From JBOGNO01 sp050747245 (GTDB taxonomy: Bacteria > Acidobacteriota > Terriglobia > Acidiferrales > UBA7541), in contig JBOGNO010000001.1 of assembly GCA_050747245.1 (NCBI GenBank), positions 310,001 to 374,000 of the forward strand: a stretch of DNA of 64,000 nt, read 5' to 3'. The notes below the pieces were generated by a model, which was not told where the DNA came from, ran no database searches, and saw nothing but the letters and a program-made list of their open reading frames with translations. Of the stretch, positions 17,014-25,275 are shown piece by piece (the stretch's first letter is position 1; each line of letters begins with the position of its first letter). The position numbers and the translations under genes are program-made.

Positions 17014-19890
17014 GTGAGTGAAAGACGTTCCGCTGGAATTGCGTTAATCACTGTGTTGATGGTTCTTCTACTGGTTTCATCCATTGTGGCCGGGTTTATC
17101 TGGCTGGTGATGACGGACCAGGGAATGAGCGGGAACACAGCCGTGCGACAACAAGCTTTCTATGGAGCCGAAGCGGGAATGGAAAAGCTCACGGCGGATC
17201 TCGGGAACCTCTTTGACGCGGACCCATCGCCCAGCGGCAAGGAAATCAATGCGCTGATGGGTACAGCAAACCTGCCGACGATTGCTGGAGTCAATTTTGT
17301 GGACCCGGACGTGGGCACGCCCGCCTCTGGTTTCACAATTACGTTTATTCCGGATAAGAACGGCAACCCCACAGCACAAAATCATACGATTGCATCTGGG
17401 TCATTCCAAGGCCTCGTGGGACTGCTAACACCCTATACTTTGACGGTGGTGGCAAACACAAACACAGGGGGCGAGGTCAAGCTCCAGCGAACAGTCCAGT
17501 CGGTGCAGATTCCCGTTTTTCAATTCGGGATTTTCTCGCAAACAGACTTGAGCTTCTTTGCGGGTCCGAACTTCAATTTCGGCGGCCGCGTTCACACCAA
17601 TGGCAACCTCTGGCTTGCCGAAGGCAATGGCAGCACGCTGACGCTGAGCGACCGCGTCACCGCCGTAGGTGAAGTGATTCGCAACAACCTCTCGAACGGG
17701 GTCCTCGCTGCAGGCACGGGAGGCGGTTATACGGGAACTGTTAAACTGATTACTACGCCTGGATCCTATCGCGCGCTAGGGAGCACTGAAGGCAGCGTCA
17801 CGGGCAACTATGGAACGGGCTACAACGTGAACTGGCATAGTCTGTCGCTCAGCACCTACAACGGGAACATGCGCGACGGAGACCTATCCGCTCCGACGTA
17901 TACGGGCGTGAATGGTACGGGCGCGAAAAACCTGAATTTGAAAATTGCGACCCCCAACCTGGGTGGATCGCCGATCGATCTGATTCGGCGGCCAGTTCAA
18001 GGAGAGGACAAGAGCGCGGGTGGAAAACTTGGCGAGCGATATTATGATCAGGCAAGCCTGCGCATCCTGCTCTCCGACAATCCGGCTGACATCATGAGCC
18101 TGCCATGCATAGACACCTCAACACAGCCCATCGATCTGAGCCTGCTGGCGCAACCCGTCACATCAGGTACATATCCCGCGGCGATTACAGCAGCCGCCAC
18201 CAAGTATGGGACGACTCTGGTTCCGTTGCCCGCCTCTGGCGCAGCTGGCGCCACGTACACTCCCCAGACCGTCGTCAAGGGTGCTCCTGCAGGCGACGGA
18301 TATTGGCTGCCGAATGGAGCGCCAATCATCACGGGCTACATCAAGATTGAGGCTGCAACAGGTTATGGTTTTCCCTGTGGCACGTGGAAGGACGTGACCG
18401 CAGAAATTCTGGGGCTGGGTTATGCAGCGAGGAATTTATATCCGAATACGGTAACGCCTGCTCCCACGCTGCCCCTTCTGCCGGCAACGCAACAGCCCCC
18501 GAGCGCATGCGCGGGGCCCAATCCAAACGCAGTTATCATGATTGCCCGCGTCCGCGATAATCCATCGAATGCTGGCGCCACGGCGGGCTGTGGAGTTTTG
18601 GGAGCGACGATCACTAAGGTTCCATCCGACTACTGGCCCAACGTATTCTTTGATCCACGAGAAGGAAACCCGCGCGTGTGGTGTCCAACAAGCGTCGCGA
18701 GCAGCTCCTGCGGAAATCTACAACCCACGCTGCAGGGTTTGATGTATTACGTCGAGCTGGACGTCGCGAATTTAGAGAAATGGTTCCTCGGGACAATTGG
18801 CTCAAGCGGCGCGGGCTCAGCGGACCCCGCAATTTCTTCGAACAATTTTGTGGTGTACTTTTCCGATCGCAGAAGCAATTACACTGCTGCGGCCATCGCG
18901 GGAATCCCTGCTTCCCCGAGCGGCAATGAGACAGGCGAATTCGGCTTCAACGACTTTGTGAATCCGGCCAGCGCGAACGGCTGTCCAAACAACGCGATGG
19001 ACACGGGTGAAGATCTAGACGGTCTCGGCGGAGCGACACCGCTGACTTATGGTGCGCTAGCGGGCCAGTCACCCCGGCCCCTCATACCGGGCGGAGCGTA
19101 TTCGACAGCTACAAATCTCCTGACTCAAATGGTCGGTTTCACAGCGACGGCGGCGCTTTCAGCGAACTGGAAGTGTGCGAGCCCGGCCTACATCACGACG
19201 GCTCCGGCAATCTGGCCTGGCTGGTACGTGAACAACACTCAGGAAGCGCGCGAGAATCCCTCGCTATATTTTCGGCGGGCCCTCAAACTGGTGCGCGGGA
19301 CAACTATAAATCTGGGCGCTTGCCCGAATGGAGTCAATTGCGGGCTAACAATTGCTTCGGAGAACCCTGTGTATATCCAAGGCGACTACAATGCGCCGGC
19401 AGGCGGGTTTAATGCTCCTTATGGCGCCTCGGCGGTGATTTCAGATGCGCTGACCTTCCTCTCCAACAATTGGAACGACATCAACTCTTTCAGCTCCACG
19501 TATTCGGTCGGTCTGCGAAAGGCCACTAGTTCGAATTACCGGCTGGCAGTTGCCTCAGGGAAAGGCATTTCCTTCCCGCACCCATCGCTCTACGCAACTT
19601 ACCAGGATTTCGGCACCGACGGGGGGGTACACAATTTCCTTCGATATCTCGAAGACTGGGGCGGCCAAGCACTTAACTACAGAGGCTCAATCGTCAGCTT
19701 CTACTACAATCGCCAGGCGGTTGGTATTTACAAGTATGATGGCGCGCCGAATGGGACTGTCTATCAACCGCCGACCCGCGGATACAACTTCGATACAGAT
19801 TTCTTGACACCCGAGTTACTGCCACCGAGAACGCCCGCTTTTCTCGACGTGAATGCAATCGGATTTACACAGTACGTTTTGCCGAACTAG
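17014..19890 (+). CDS. PilX-N-domain pilus assembly protein, unusually large
   Basis: About 958 residues. It starts with a PilX-type N-terminus: SAGIALITVLMVLLLVSSIVAGFIWLVMT, then QQAFYGAEAGMEKLTADL, the classic PilX pattern. The ATG at 16999 is in frame, but its own codons AGGAGG form a Shine-Dalgarno 5 nt before a GTG at 17014, so the GTG is probably the true start. The long C-terminal region is secreted beta-rich sequence (FGGRVHTNGNLWLAEG, DYNAPAGGFNAPYGASAVISDAL...). Typical PilX is under 250 residues, so this is a PilX head carrying a large exported domain, perhaps an adhesin-like tip. It is last in the operon and is followed by a terminator. Confidence 0.82.
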   Translation: MSERRSAGIALITVLMVLLLVSSIVAGFIWLVMTDQGMSGNTAVRQQAFYGAEAGMEKLTADLGNLFDADPSPSGKEINALMGTANLPTIAGVNFVDPDVGTPASGFTITFIPDKNGNPTAQNHTIASGSFQGLVGLLTPYTLTVVANTNTGGEVKLQRTVQSVQIPVFQFGIFSQTDLSFFAGPNFNFGGRVHTNGNLWLAEGNGSTLTLSDRVTAVGEVIRNNLSNGVLAAGTGGGYTGTVKLITTPGSYRALGSTEGSVTGNYGTGYNVNWHSLSLSTYNGNMRDGDLSAPTYTGVNGTGAKNLNLKIATPNLGGSPIDLIRRPVQGEDKSAGGKLGERYYDQASLRILLSDNPADIMSLPCIDTSTQPIDLSLLAQPVTSGTYPAAITAAATKYGTTLVPLPASGAAGATYTPQTVVKGAPAGDGYWLPNGAPIITGYIKIEAATGYGFPCGTWKDVTAEILGLGYAARNLYPNTVTPAPTLPLLPATQQPPSACAGPNPNAVIMIARVRDNPSNAGATAGCGVLGATITKVPSDYWPNVFFDPREGNPRVWCPTSVASSSCGNLQPTLQGLMYYVELDVANLEKWFLGTIGSSGAGSADPAISSNNFVVYFSDRRSNYTAAAIAGIPASPSGNETGEFGFNDFVNPASANGCPNNAMDTGEDLDGLGGATPLTYGALAGQSPRPLIPGGAYSTATNLLTQMVGFTATAALSANWKCASPAYITTAPAIWPGWYVNNTQEARENPSLYFRRALKLVRGTTINLGACPNGVNCGLTIASENPVYIQGDYNAPAGGFNAPYGASAVISDALTFLSNNWNDINSFSSTYSVGLRKATSSNYRLAVASGKGISFPHPSLYATYQDFGTDGGVHNFLRYLEDWGGQALNYRGSIVSFYYNRQAVGIYKYDGAPNGTVYQPPTRGYNFDTDFLTPELLPPRTPAFLDVNAIGFTQYVLPN

Positions 19891-19892
19891 GA

Positions 19893-19918
19893 GCGGGGAG
19901 GGATTCTTCCCTCCTCGC
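19893..19918 (+). terminator. Terminator of the pseudopilin operon
   Basis: GCGGGGAGGGA-TTCT-TCCCTCCTCGC, an 11-pair stem with one mismatch-like G/T, starting three bases after the pilX-like stop. The downstream T-tract is weak (TTAAG). Confidence 0.6.
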
Positions 19919-20068
19919 TTAAGTATTGCTCATCAAGAACCCACCCGCACGGGATTGACACGCGCTGCTCCGCAGAGAAGAGCCAATTCTGACCTCGTAA
20001 CGCTTCTTTAATGAATTGTTCACCGAACTGTTACAAAGGATTACGGTGCTTTCGCTAAGATTCCTTTC

Positions 20069-20428
20069 ATGGTAGATGACCGACTCCGCGTAGAAGTGCG
20101 TAAGAGTGAAGGGCACGACCAGGTCCTCATTGCGTGCACGGGACCAATTACGTCTGGAACTCTCTTCCCACTGCGCGATGCAATCCGGGAAACGATTGCA
20201 AAAACCGTGATTCTTGATTTGGGAGAAGTGCCACACATGGATTCTGCGGGTCTTGGTTCTCTTGTCCAAGCCCACATCTCGTATCAACGGGCCGGCCGAC
20301 GCCTGATACTCGCTGCGCCGAACGAGCGCACTTTAGCTCTCTTGCAGATGACCAACGTGCAGGCTCTCTTCCCAATCTTCAAGACGGCTCGAGAAGCAGA
20401 GATCTCAATCGCCCGTTCGATTCAGTAG
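20069..20428 (+). CDS. STAS-domain anti-sigma factor antagonist
   Basis: 119 residues, a single STAS domain of the SpoIIAA/RsbV type. The diagnostic loop TVILDLGEVPHMDSAGLGSL contains the phosphorylatable serine in DSAGLG. The rest (GRRLILAAPNERTLALLQMTNVQALFPIF) fits the last helices of the fold. Such proteins bind anti-sigma kinases and release a sigma factor, or act in signalling complexes. No RsbW-like kinase is adjacent. The stop region overlaps the 3' end of the convergent LLM gene by seven bases. Confidence 0.88.
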   Translation: MVDDRLRVEVRKSEGHDQVLIACTGPITSGTLFPLRDAIRETIAKTVILDLGEVPHMDSAGLGSLVQAHISYQRAGRRLILAAPNERTLALLQMTNVQALFPIFKTAREAEISIARSIQ

Positions 20429-22161
20429 CGAGAAGGGCCGCCAAACATTTCCCCGAGCATTCCAACAAGTCGAAGCTCACCCTCGGCCTTTAGTCGACCC
20501 TGCATGACAACCGACATAAGCTCCAATTCCCCGGAGCTGATGCGCGCAAAATCAGGCACAGACATGCGCAGAGCGACGCGCGGCTGCCGGGCGGGGCCCC
20601 TTCGCGCGGAAGCATTGCCTGCAGCAACCTCGACGACCCAGTTGATTGTTTGGCTGTTCGTCTCGAGTTGAAACTCGATCTCTCCTGAAAAACCGTGGGC
20701 GCGCTCCGGCCGGAACGACCGCGCCATGCCTTTGAAAATAGTCGGCGCGAGAAAGGGCATCATACGTTGAAGTTGGCGATCCGTGCGTCCGCGAACCAAT
20801 CTTAGGAGAAGGCTCATGCGAACGTCGTCGCTCCGCGCTCCTGCCGGCGAGGTCGTGGCCTTATGTGAACTTGTTGCATGCTGCGGAAATATTCGAAGCG
20901 AGCCGACCGGACCGGGTTCGCCCTGAGGAGTGATAACGTAATTCGAAGGACCGGAGCGCGAAGGCGGCCGCCGCGCAAGCGCCTCGTCAATGGCTCTCGC
21001 GAGGCGATTTCGCTTTTCCGCTTCACGGGTATCTGCTTGTTCCGCAAATCGAGGCATAACACTCCTTGCGAACAACTCAATCGATTCGCAAATGTGCTCG
21101 TGGCGATTGTTTCCGGCCTGGGCTGCAAGAATGACAAGATCCACTCCGGCGCGCTGGTACCTATCGAAAAGATCGCTGACCTGGGCAGGGGTCCCTACGG
21201 CTCCACGGAAGGAGCCGAGGCCCTGTTCAAGCAGCTTGATGCTGAGCGGCTTATCATCGGCAGAAACCAATTCACGATCGAATCCTTGTTCCCTGCGCTG
21301 CGCGAGAAAATTATCCCAAATGTTTGACATGCCCGGTTGGTGCTTGCCGAAAACATAGTAGTAGGAAAGGGAAAAGCCGAAGAAATGGGCGCCGTCGATG
21401 CCGCGCTCTATGGCAGTCTCTTCGTCCTCATGGCAGAGAAACGGCAGCACGACGGCAATTTGGGGATTTACGGCCAGTCCGGTGGGAACGCATTCAGGAC
21501 TGGCGATCAGCGAGTAGTATTCATCCACCCATTGCTTGGCCTGCTCCGGCTCGACAAAAGAGAATGACAGAGCGCCAAGACCCTTCCGCGCCGCAAGGAG
21601 GATGCTTTCGCGGCGACTGCAAGCCATCCAGAGGGGCGGATGCGGCTTCTGTCTGGGCTTGGGAATTACATTGCGTGGCGGCATAGTAAGAAATCGCCCC
21701 TCGTGGCCGGAAAAGGGTTCTTCCGTCATCATGCGCACAATGACGTCTAGCGATTCTTCCCATTCCGCCTGTTTCTGTTCGCGGTCTACTCCGAAACCTC
21801 CCAACTCCGCTTGCGAGCTTCCCTGCCCTGTGCCGAATTCGACGCGGCCTCCCGAAACGAGATCGAGCGCCGCAATTCGCTCTGCAACGCGCGCTGGATG
21901 ATTGAACGCCATGGGGAGCTGAACTATGCCGTGGCCGAGGCGAATTCTCCGCGTGCGCTGGCTCGCCGCTGCCAGAAAAACTTCCGGCGCGCTCGAATGC
22001 GAATACTCCTCAAGGAAGTGATGCTCCACTTCCCATACCGAGTGGAAGCCAAGTTTGTCGGCAAGCTCGATCTGATCGAGCGCTTCCATGTACGTTTTTT
22101 CTTCCGCGCTCGGGCCCCAAGGCCGCGGCATCTGTAGTTCGTAAAAAAGCCCAAATCTCAT
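20422..22161 (-). CDS. LLM-class flavin-dependent oxidoreductase fused to an SCP2 lipid-binding domain
   Basis: 579 residues from the ATG at 22161 (MRFGLFYELQ); the frame runs further upstream, but into the SDR gene. Residues 1 to about 350 are a luciferase-like F420/FMN monooxygenase. Recognisable pieces are LGHGIVQLPMAFNHPARVAERIAALD, SGGRVEFGTGQGSS and VDLVILAAQAGN. After a basic linker, residues about 455-575 resemble SCP2/sterol carrier domains: FSGEIEFQLETN, INWVVEVAAG, PRVALRMSVPDFARISSGEL, MQGRLKAEGELRLVGMLGEMFGG. This suggests a flavin enzyme acting on a hydrophobic substrate delivered by its own carrier domain (inference). It lies 43 nt after the SDR gene, same strand, and they are probably one operon. 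Confidence 0.83.
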   Translation of the reverse strand: MRFGLFYELQMPRPWGPSAEEKTYMEALDQIELADKLGFHSVWEVEHHFLEEYSHSSAPEVFLAAASQRTRRIRLGHGIVQLPMAFNHPARVAERIAALDLVSGGRVEFGTGQGSSQAELGGFGVDREQKQAEWEESLDVIVRMMTEEPFSGHEGRFLTMPPRNVIPKPRQKPHPPLWMACSRRESILLAARKGLGALSFSFVEPEQAKQWVDEYYSLIASPECVPTGLAVNPQIAVVLPFLCHEDEETAIERGIDGAHFFGFSLSYYYVFGKHQPGMSNIWDNFLAQRREQGFDRELVSADDKPLSIKLLEQGLGSFRGAVGTPAQVSDLFDRYQRAGVDLVILAAQAGNNRHEHICESIELFARSVMPRFAEQADTREAEKRNRLARAIDEALARRPPSRSGPSNYVITPQGEPGPVGSLRIFPQHATSSHKATTSPAGARSDDVRMSLLLRLVRGRTDRQLQRMMPFLAPTIFKGMARSFRPERAHGFSGEIEFQLETNSQTINWVVEVAAGNASARRGPARQPRVALRMSVPDFARISSGELELMSVVMQGRLKAEGELRLVGMLGEMFGGPSRY

Positions 22162-22204
22162 TGTACTTCGCTCCAGTCGGCGGCAAACGGTTTCACAGAA
22201 CCCC

Positions 22205-23032
22205 TTAAGCGATAAACAGTCCGCCGTTTGGCGAAAGCCACTGCCCCGTGAAGTACGAACTGTCATCCGAGGCAAGAAAAAGTGCAGCAGAGGCTACTTC
22301 ACGCGGCTCGCCCCAGCGAAACATCGGCACCTGGGCCACCAGCGAAGCTTTCAGCAGGCCCGTGAAATTTGCCGTCATGGGCGTTTCAATCCAGCCGGGA
22401 CAAATCGCGTTGACACGGATATTTCGGGAAGCCATCTCCTGCGCCACGGATCGCGTGAACCCGAGGATGCCGGCTTTAGCCGCACCGTAATGCGATGCCA
22501 CCGGAATACCGTGCAAGGCCGCCACACTCGACATGTTCACGATGGCGCCGCGATTTTTTGCACTCATGAGCTTCAGTGCTTCGCGCGTGCAAAAAAAAGT
22601 ACCGTTCAGATGCACGCCGATCATTTGATGCCATTCGTCATCGCTCAACTCCTGTGTGAGGTCCCAGTGCGCCGAAACGGGCTGGCCCATCATCATTTCG
22701 CGGATGCGCATCTCTCCCCGCGAATTGATTGTGTCCCTCCGCCCTCCCGTTTCGCCAATACCCGCATTGTTCACGAGAATGTCAAGGCCGCCAAAGCGCT
22801 CTGCGATTTCTGCAAACATGGCTTTCACAGACTTGCTATTGGAGACATCGGCTTGAATCGTGTGACTCCTTTCTATTTGCGCTCCCAAACGCGCGAGAGT
22901 GCCGCGGGCGGCTTCGAGATCCACGTCGTTCACAACCACCTGCGCACCTTCCTCCGCAAAAAGCATTGCTATCGCGCGGCCAATACCCGACCCCGCTCCG
23001 GTGATGAGGGCAATTCGATCCTTTAACTTCAT
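22205..23032 (-). CDS. Short-chain dehydrogenase/reductase (SDR)
   Basis: 275 residues. The ATG at 23032 has GGAGG 6 nt before it; an upstream in-frame ATG would lengthen the protein by 19 residues without an RBS. NAD(P)-binding TGAGSGIGRAIA lies near the N-terminus, followed by NNAG, and the catalytic set is S (MSSVAALHG), Y and K (YGAAKAG). The end VPMFRWGEPREVASAALFLASDDSSYFTGQWLSPNGG is the usual classical SDR C-terminus. It carries an insertion of about 30 residues after NNAG (GETGGRRDTINSRGEMRIREMMMGQ), unusual for the family and perhaps forming a substrate lid. Likely oxidises or reduces a hydroxyl/keto group of the substrate also handled by the LLM-SCP2 enzyme. Confidence 0.9.
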   Translation of the reverse strand: MKLKDRIALITGAGSGIGRAIAMLFAEEGAQVVVNDVDLEAARGTLARLGAQIERSHTIQADVSNSKSVKAMFAEIAERFGGLDILVNNAGIGETGGRRDTINSRGEMRIREMMMGQPVSAHWDLTQELSDDEWHQMIGVHLNGTFFCTREALKLMSAKNRGAIVNMSSVAALHGIPVASHYGAAKAGILGFTRSVAQEMASRNIRVNAICPGWIETPMTANFTGLLKASLVAQVPMFRWGEPREVASAALFLASDDSSYFTGQWLSPNGGLFIA

Positions 23033-23082
23033 GACGAACCTCCGAAGCGAATTCGGCTTGTGCGGCGTGCCTCTATATATCA

Positions 23083-23110
23083 CACCCACGCAAATTTTCC
23101 TGCGTGGGTG
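23083..23110. promoter_or_regulatory. Inverted repeat in a divergent promoter region (candidate operator)
   Basis: CACCCACGCA-AATTTTCC-TGCGTGGGTG, ten perfect pairs. It lies between the divergently transcribed SDR (minus) and serine hydrolase (plus) genes, 50 and 82 nt from their starts. The position favours a regulator site over a terminator, since no transcript ends here. Confidence 0.45.
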
Positions 23111-23192
23111 ACACTCCCCGCGAATCGGTGTGCAGAAAGGTCTTCTCGGAGTATGATGCGCACTCTTAAATGGGCACAGAAGGAGGCTGACG

Positions 23193-25220
23193 ATGCACGG
23201 GTCAAAGCACTTCCCGCATGCGGGGCGATTTATTTCCTGTCGAGGGTGGATTGTGCTTGTGCTCTATTTTCTTCTGGTGGCCGTCTCGCTGGGGCCTTCT
23301 GTGCTAGCCCAGGAGAAGAAATCGCCTCCGGAGGCGCAACCGAACCTGGCCGAAAAAATTGCTGCACCATCGTCCGGCCATGAATTGACCGCTGCGGACG
23401 TTGAAGCTTTCATGGATGGCATGGTGCCCGTCCAGATTTCCCGCGATGATATCGCAGGCGCGGTTGTTGCCGTTGTGAAGGACGGGAAGCTGCTCTTTTC
23501 CAAAGGCTATGGCTACGCCGATGTGGCAAAGAAAAGACCAGTCACACCTGACAGCACTTTATTTCGCGTTGGCTCGATCTCCAAACTTTTCACATGGACA
23601 TCGGTGATGCAACAGGTCGAGCTTGGCAAGATGAGTCTCGATGGTGATGTGAATTCCTACATCGATTACAAAATTCCCGCGACATTCCCTCAGCCCATCA
23701 CGGTCAAGAATCTTATGACCCACACGCCGGGATTTGAGGAAGCCATCAAAGAACTATTTGTCGCAGACGCTTCCGGCATGATTCCACTGGACGAATATCT
23801 TAAGAGCAATCTTCCGCGCCGGTTATTTCCTCCCGGCCAGATCCCGGCGTACTCGAATTACGGCGCAGCCCTGGCCGGCTACATCGTACAAAGGGTTTCC
23901 GGCGAACCGTTTGACGACTACGTGGCGCGCCACATTTTTGCGCCACTAGGAATGGAGCACGCCACGTTTGTCCAACCGCTGCCCGCCTCGCTCGCACCGA
24001 TGATGTCGGAAGGATACGAAACCGCTTCAGGTGGTGCTAAGGAATTCGAATACGTCGAAGCGTGGCCCGCCGGCAGCCTTGCCGTCACTGCCGATGACAT
24101 TTCGCGATTCATGATCGCGCATTTGCAAAACGGAGAGCTCGACGGGAAGGAGATTCTTTCACCGGCAATGGCGCAGATCATGCATGCGTGGCAGTTCTCA
24201 GTGGATCCAAATCCGGAAATGCACGCAGTGTGCCTCGGATTCTACGAGGAATCCCGCAACGGCCATCGCATCATCGGCCATGCGGGTGACACGCAATACT
24301 TTCACAGCGATTTGCACCTGATTCTGGATTCGAACGTGGGATTTTTTGTGTCTTATAACAGCGCGGGAAAAGGCACAACCTCTGATCGCAGTGAACTCTT
24401 CCGCGGATTTCTGGATCGCTATTTTCCCTATGCGCCTGTTCCCGCGCCAATAGCGGCATCAGCGAGGAATGATGCGAGACGCGTTACGGGTTCGTACCTC
24501 ATCTCTCGCCGCTCCGACGATTCGCTTTTCCGGCTGCTATCGGTGCTTGGAGATCTCAAAGTCACTGCCAATTCAGACGGAACCATCGAATCCGATGCCT
24601 TCAAGAATCCCAGCGGCCAGCCCGAGATCTTTGAGGAAGTCGGCTCGCTTCAATACCGGGAAAAGGATGGGCAGAACCGGTTGGATTTCATCACCGATAA
24701 AACCGGAAAGTTGGCCGCGGTCATGGATTTCCCGGTTTTTATCTTCCAGCAGGTGCCGTTCTATTTGAGATCGGGGTTCGTGATATTTGTGCTCGTCGGA
24801 GCACTGGTCGTATTTGCTCTGAATATCTTGCTTTGGCCAGTGGCCGCAGCCGCACGGCGCCATTTCGAGCGAAAGCTTGAACTTTCGCCAGCAGCGCGTC
24901 GCCAGCGCAAGGTTATTCGCGTCGTCTGCGTTTGGAATTTGGTTGTGGCTTTGGCATGGGGATTGGGACTTTCGGGCGCATTGCAGCAAATCGGCTCGCT
25001 CAATCGTCATCTCGACCCAAGACTGCATTTTCTGCAGGTACTGTGGGTTGTCGCAATTGTCGGAATGCTCGCTGGAATTTATTTTGCCTTGCGCACACTT
25101 GTGGATAACGCGCGATGGTGGGGCGACCGGCTAGCCTGTGGCGTTTCGGCGCTCGCTTTTGCCGGATTTTTCTGGGTTCTCTGGGCGTTCAACTTCTTGA
25201 ATTTCCATCTCCAATACTGA
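23193..25220 (+). CDS. Membrane-anchored serine hydrolase of the beta-lactamase/class C family
   Basis: 675 residues. The N-terminal membrane segment/signal peptide (about 18-40) ends in VLAQ. The beta-lactamase (PF00144-type) domain covers about 65-420: nucleophile motif S-I-S-K in RVGSISKLF (S128, K131), second motif YSNYG, and HAGD in place of the KTG triad. A helical/beta linker is followed by four hydrophobic segments in the last 170 residues (FVIFVLVGALVVFALNILL, VVCVWNLVVALAWGLGL, LWVVAIVGMLAGIYFAL, VSALAFAGFFWVLWAF). Enzymes of this type are usually peptidases or esterases rather than antibiotic resistance enzymes. The C-terminal four-helix anchor is seen in a subset. Substrate unknown. 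Confidence 0.88.
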   Translation: MHGSKHFPHAGRFISCRGWIVLVLYFLLVAVSLGPSVLAQEKKSPPEAQPNLAEKIAAPSSGHELTAADVEAFMDGMVPVQISRDDIAGAVVAVVKDGKLLFSKGYGYADVAKKRPVTPDSTLFRVGSISKLFTWTSVMQQVELGKMSLDGDVNSYIDYKIPATFPQPITVKNLMTHTPGFEEAIKELFVADASGMIPLDEYLKSNLPRRLFPPGQIPAYSNYGAALAGYIVQRVSGEPFDDYVARHIFAPLGMEHATFVQPLPASLAPMMSEGYETASGGAKEFEYVEAWPAGSLAVTADDISRFMIAHLQNGELDGKEILSPAMAQIMHAWQFSVDPNPEMHAVCLGFYEESRNGHRIIGHAGDTQYFHSDLHLILDSNVGFFVSYNSAGKGTTSDRSELFRGFLDRYFPYAPVPAPIAASARNDARRVTGSYLISRRSDDSLFRLLSVLGDLKVTANSDGTIESDAFKNPSGQPEIFEEVGSLQYREKDGQNRLDFITDKTGKLAAVMDFPVFIFQQVPFYLRSGFVIFVLVGALVVFALNILLWPVAAAARRHFERKLELSPAARRQRKVIRVVCVWNLVVALAWGLGLSGALQQIGSLNRHLDPRLHFLQVLWVVAIVGMLAGIYFALRTLVDNARWWGDRLACGVSALAFAGFFWVLWAFNFLNFHLQY

Positions 25221-25275
25221 TGTGGTCTGAGCACGCATCGCGACTTGACCCAAAGCTCGGAACGGCCCAGAATAA

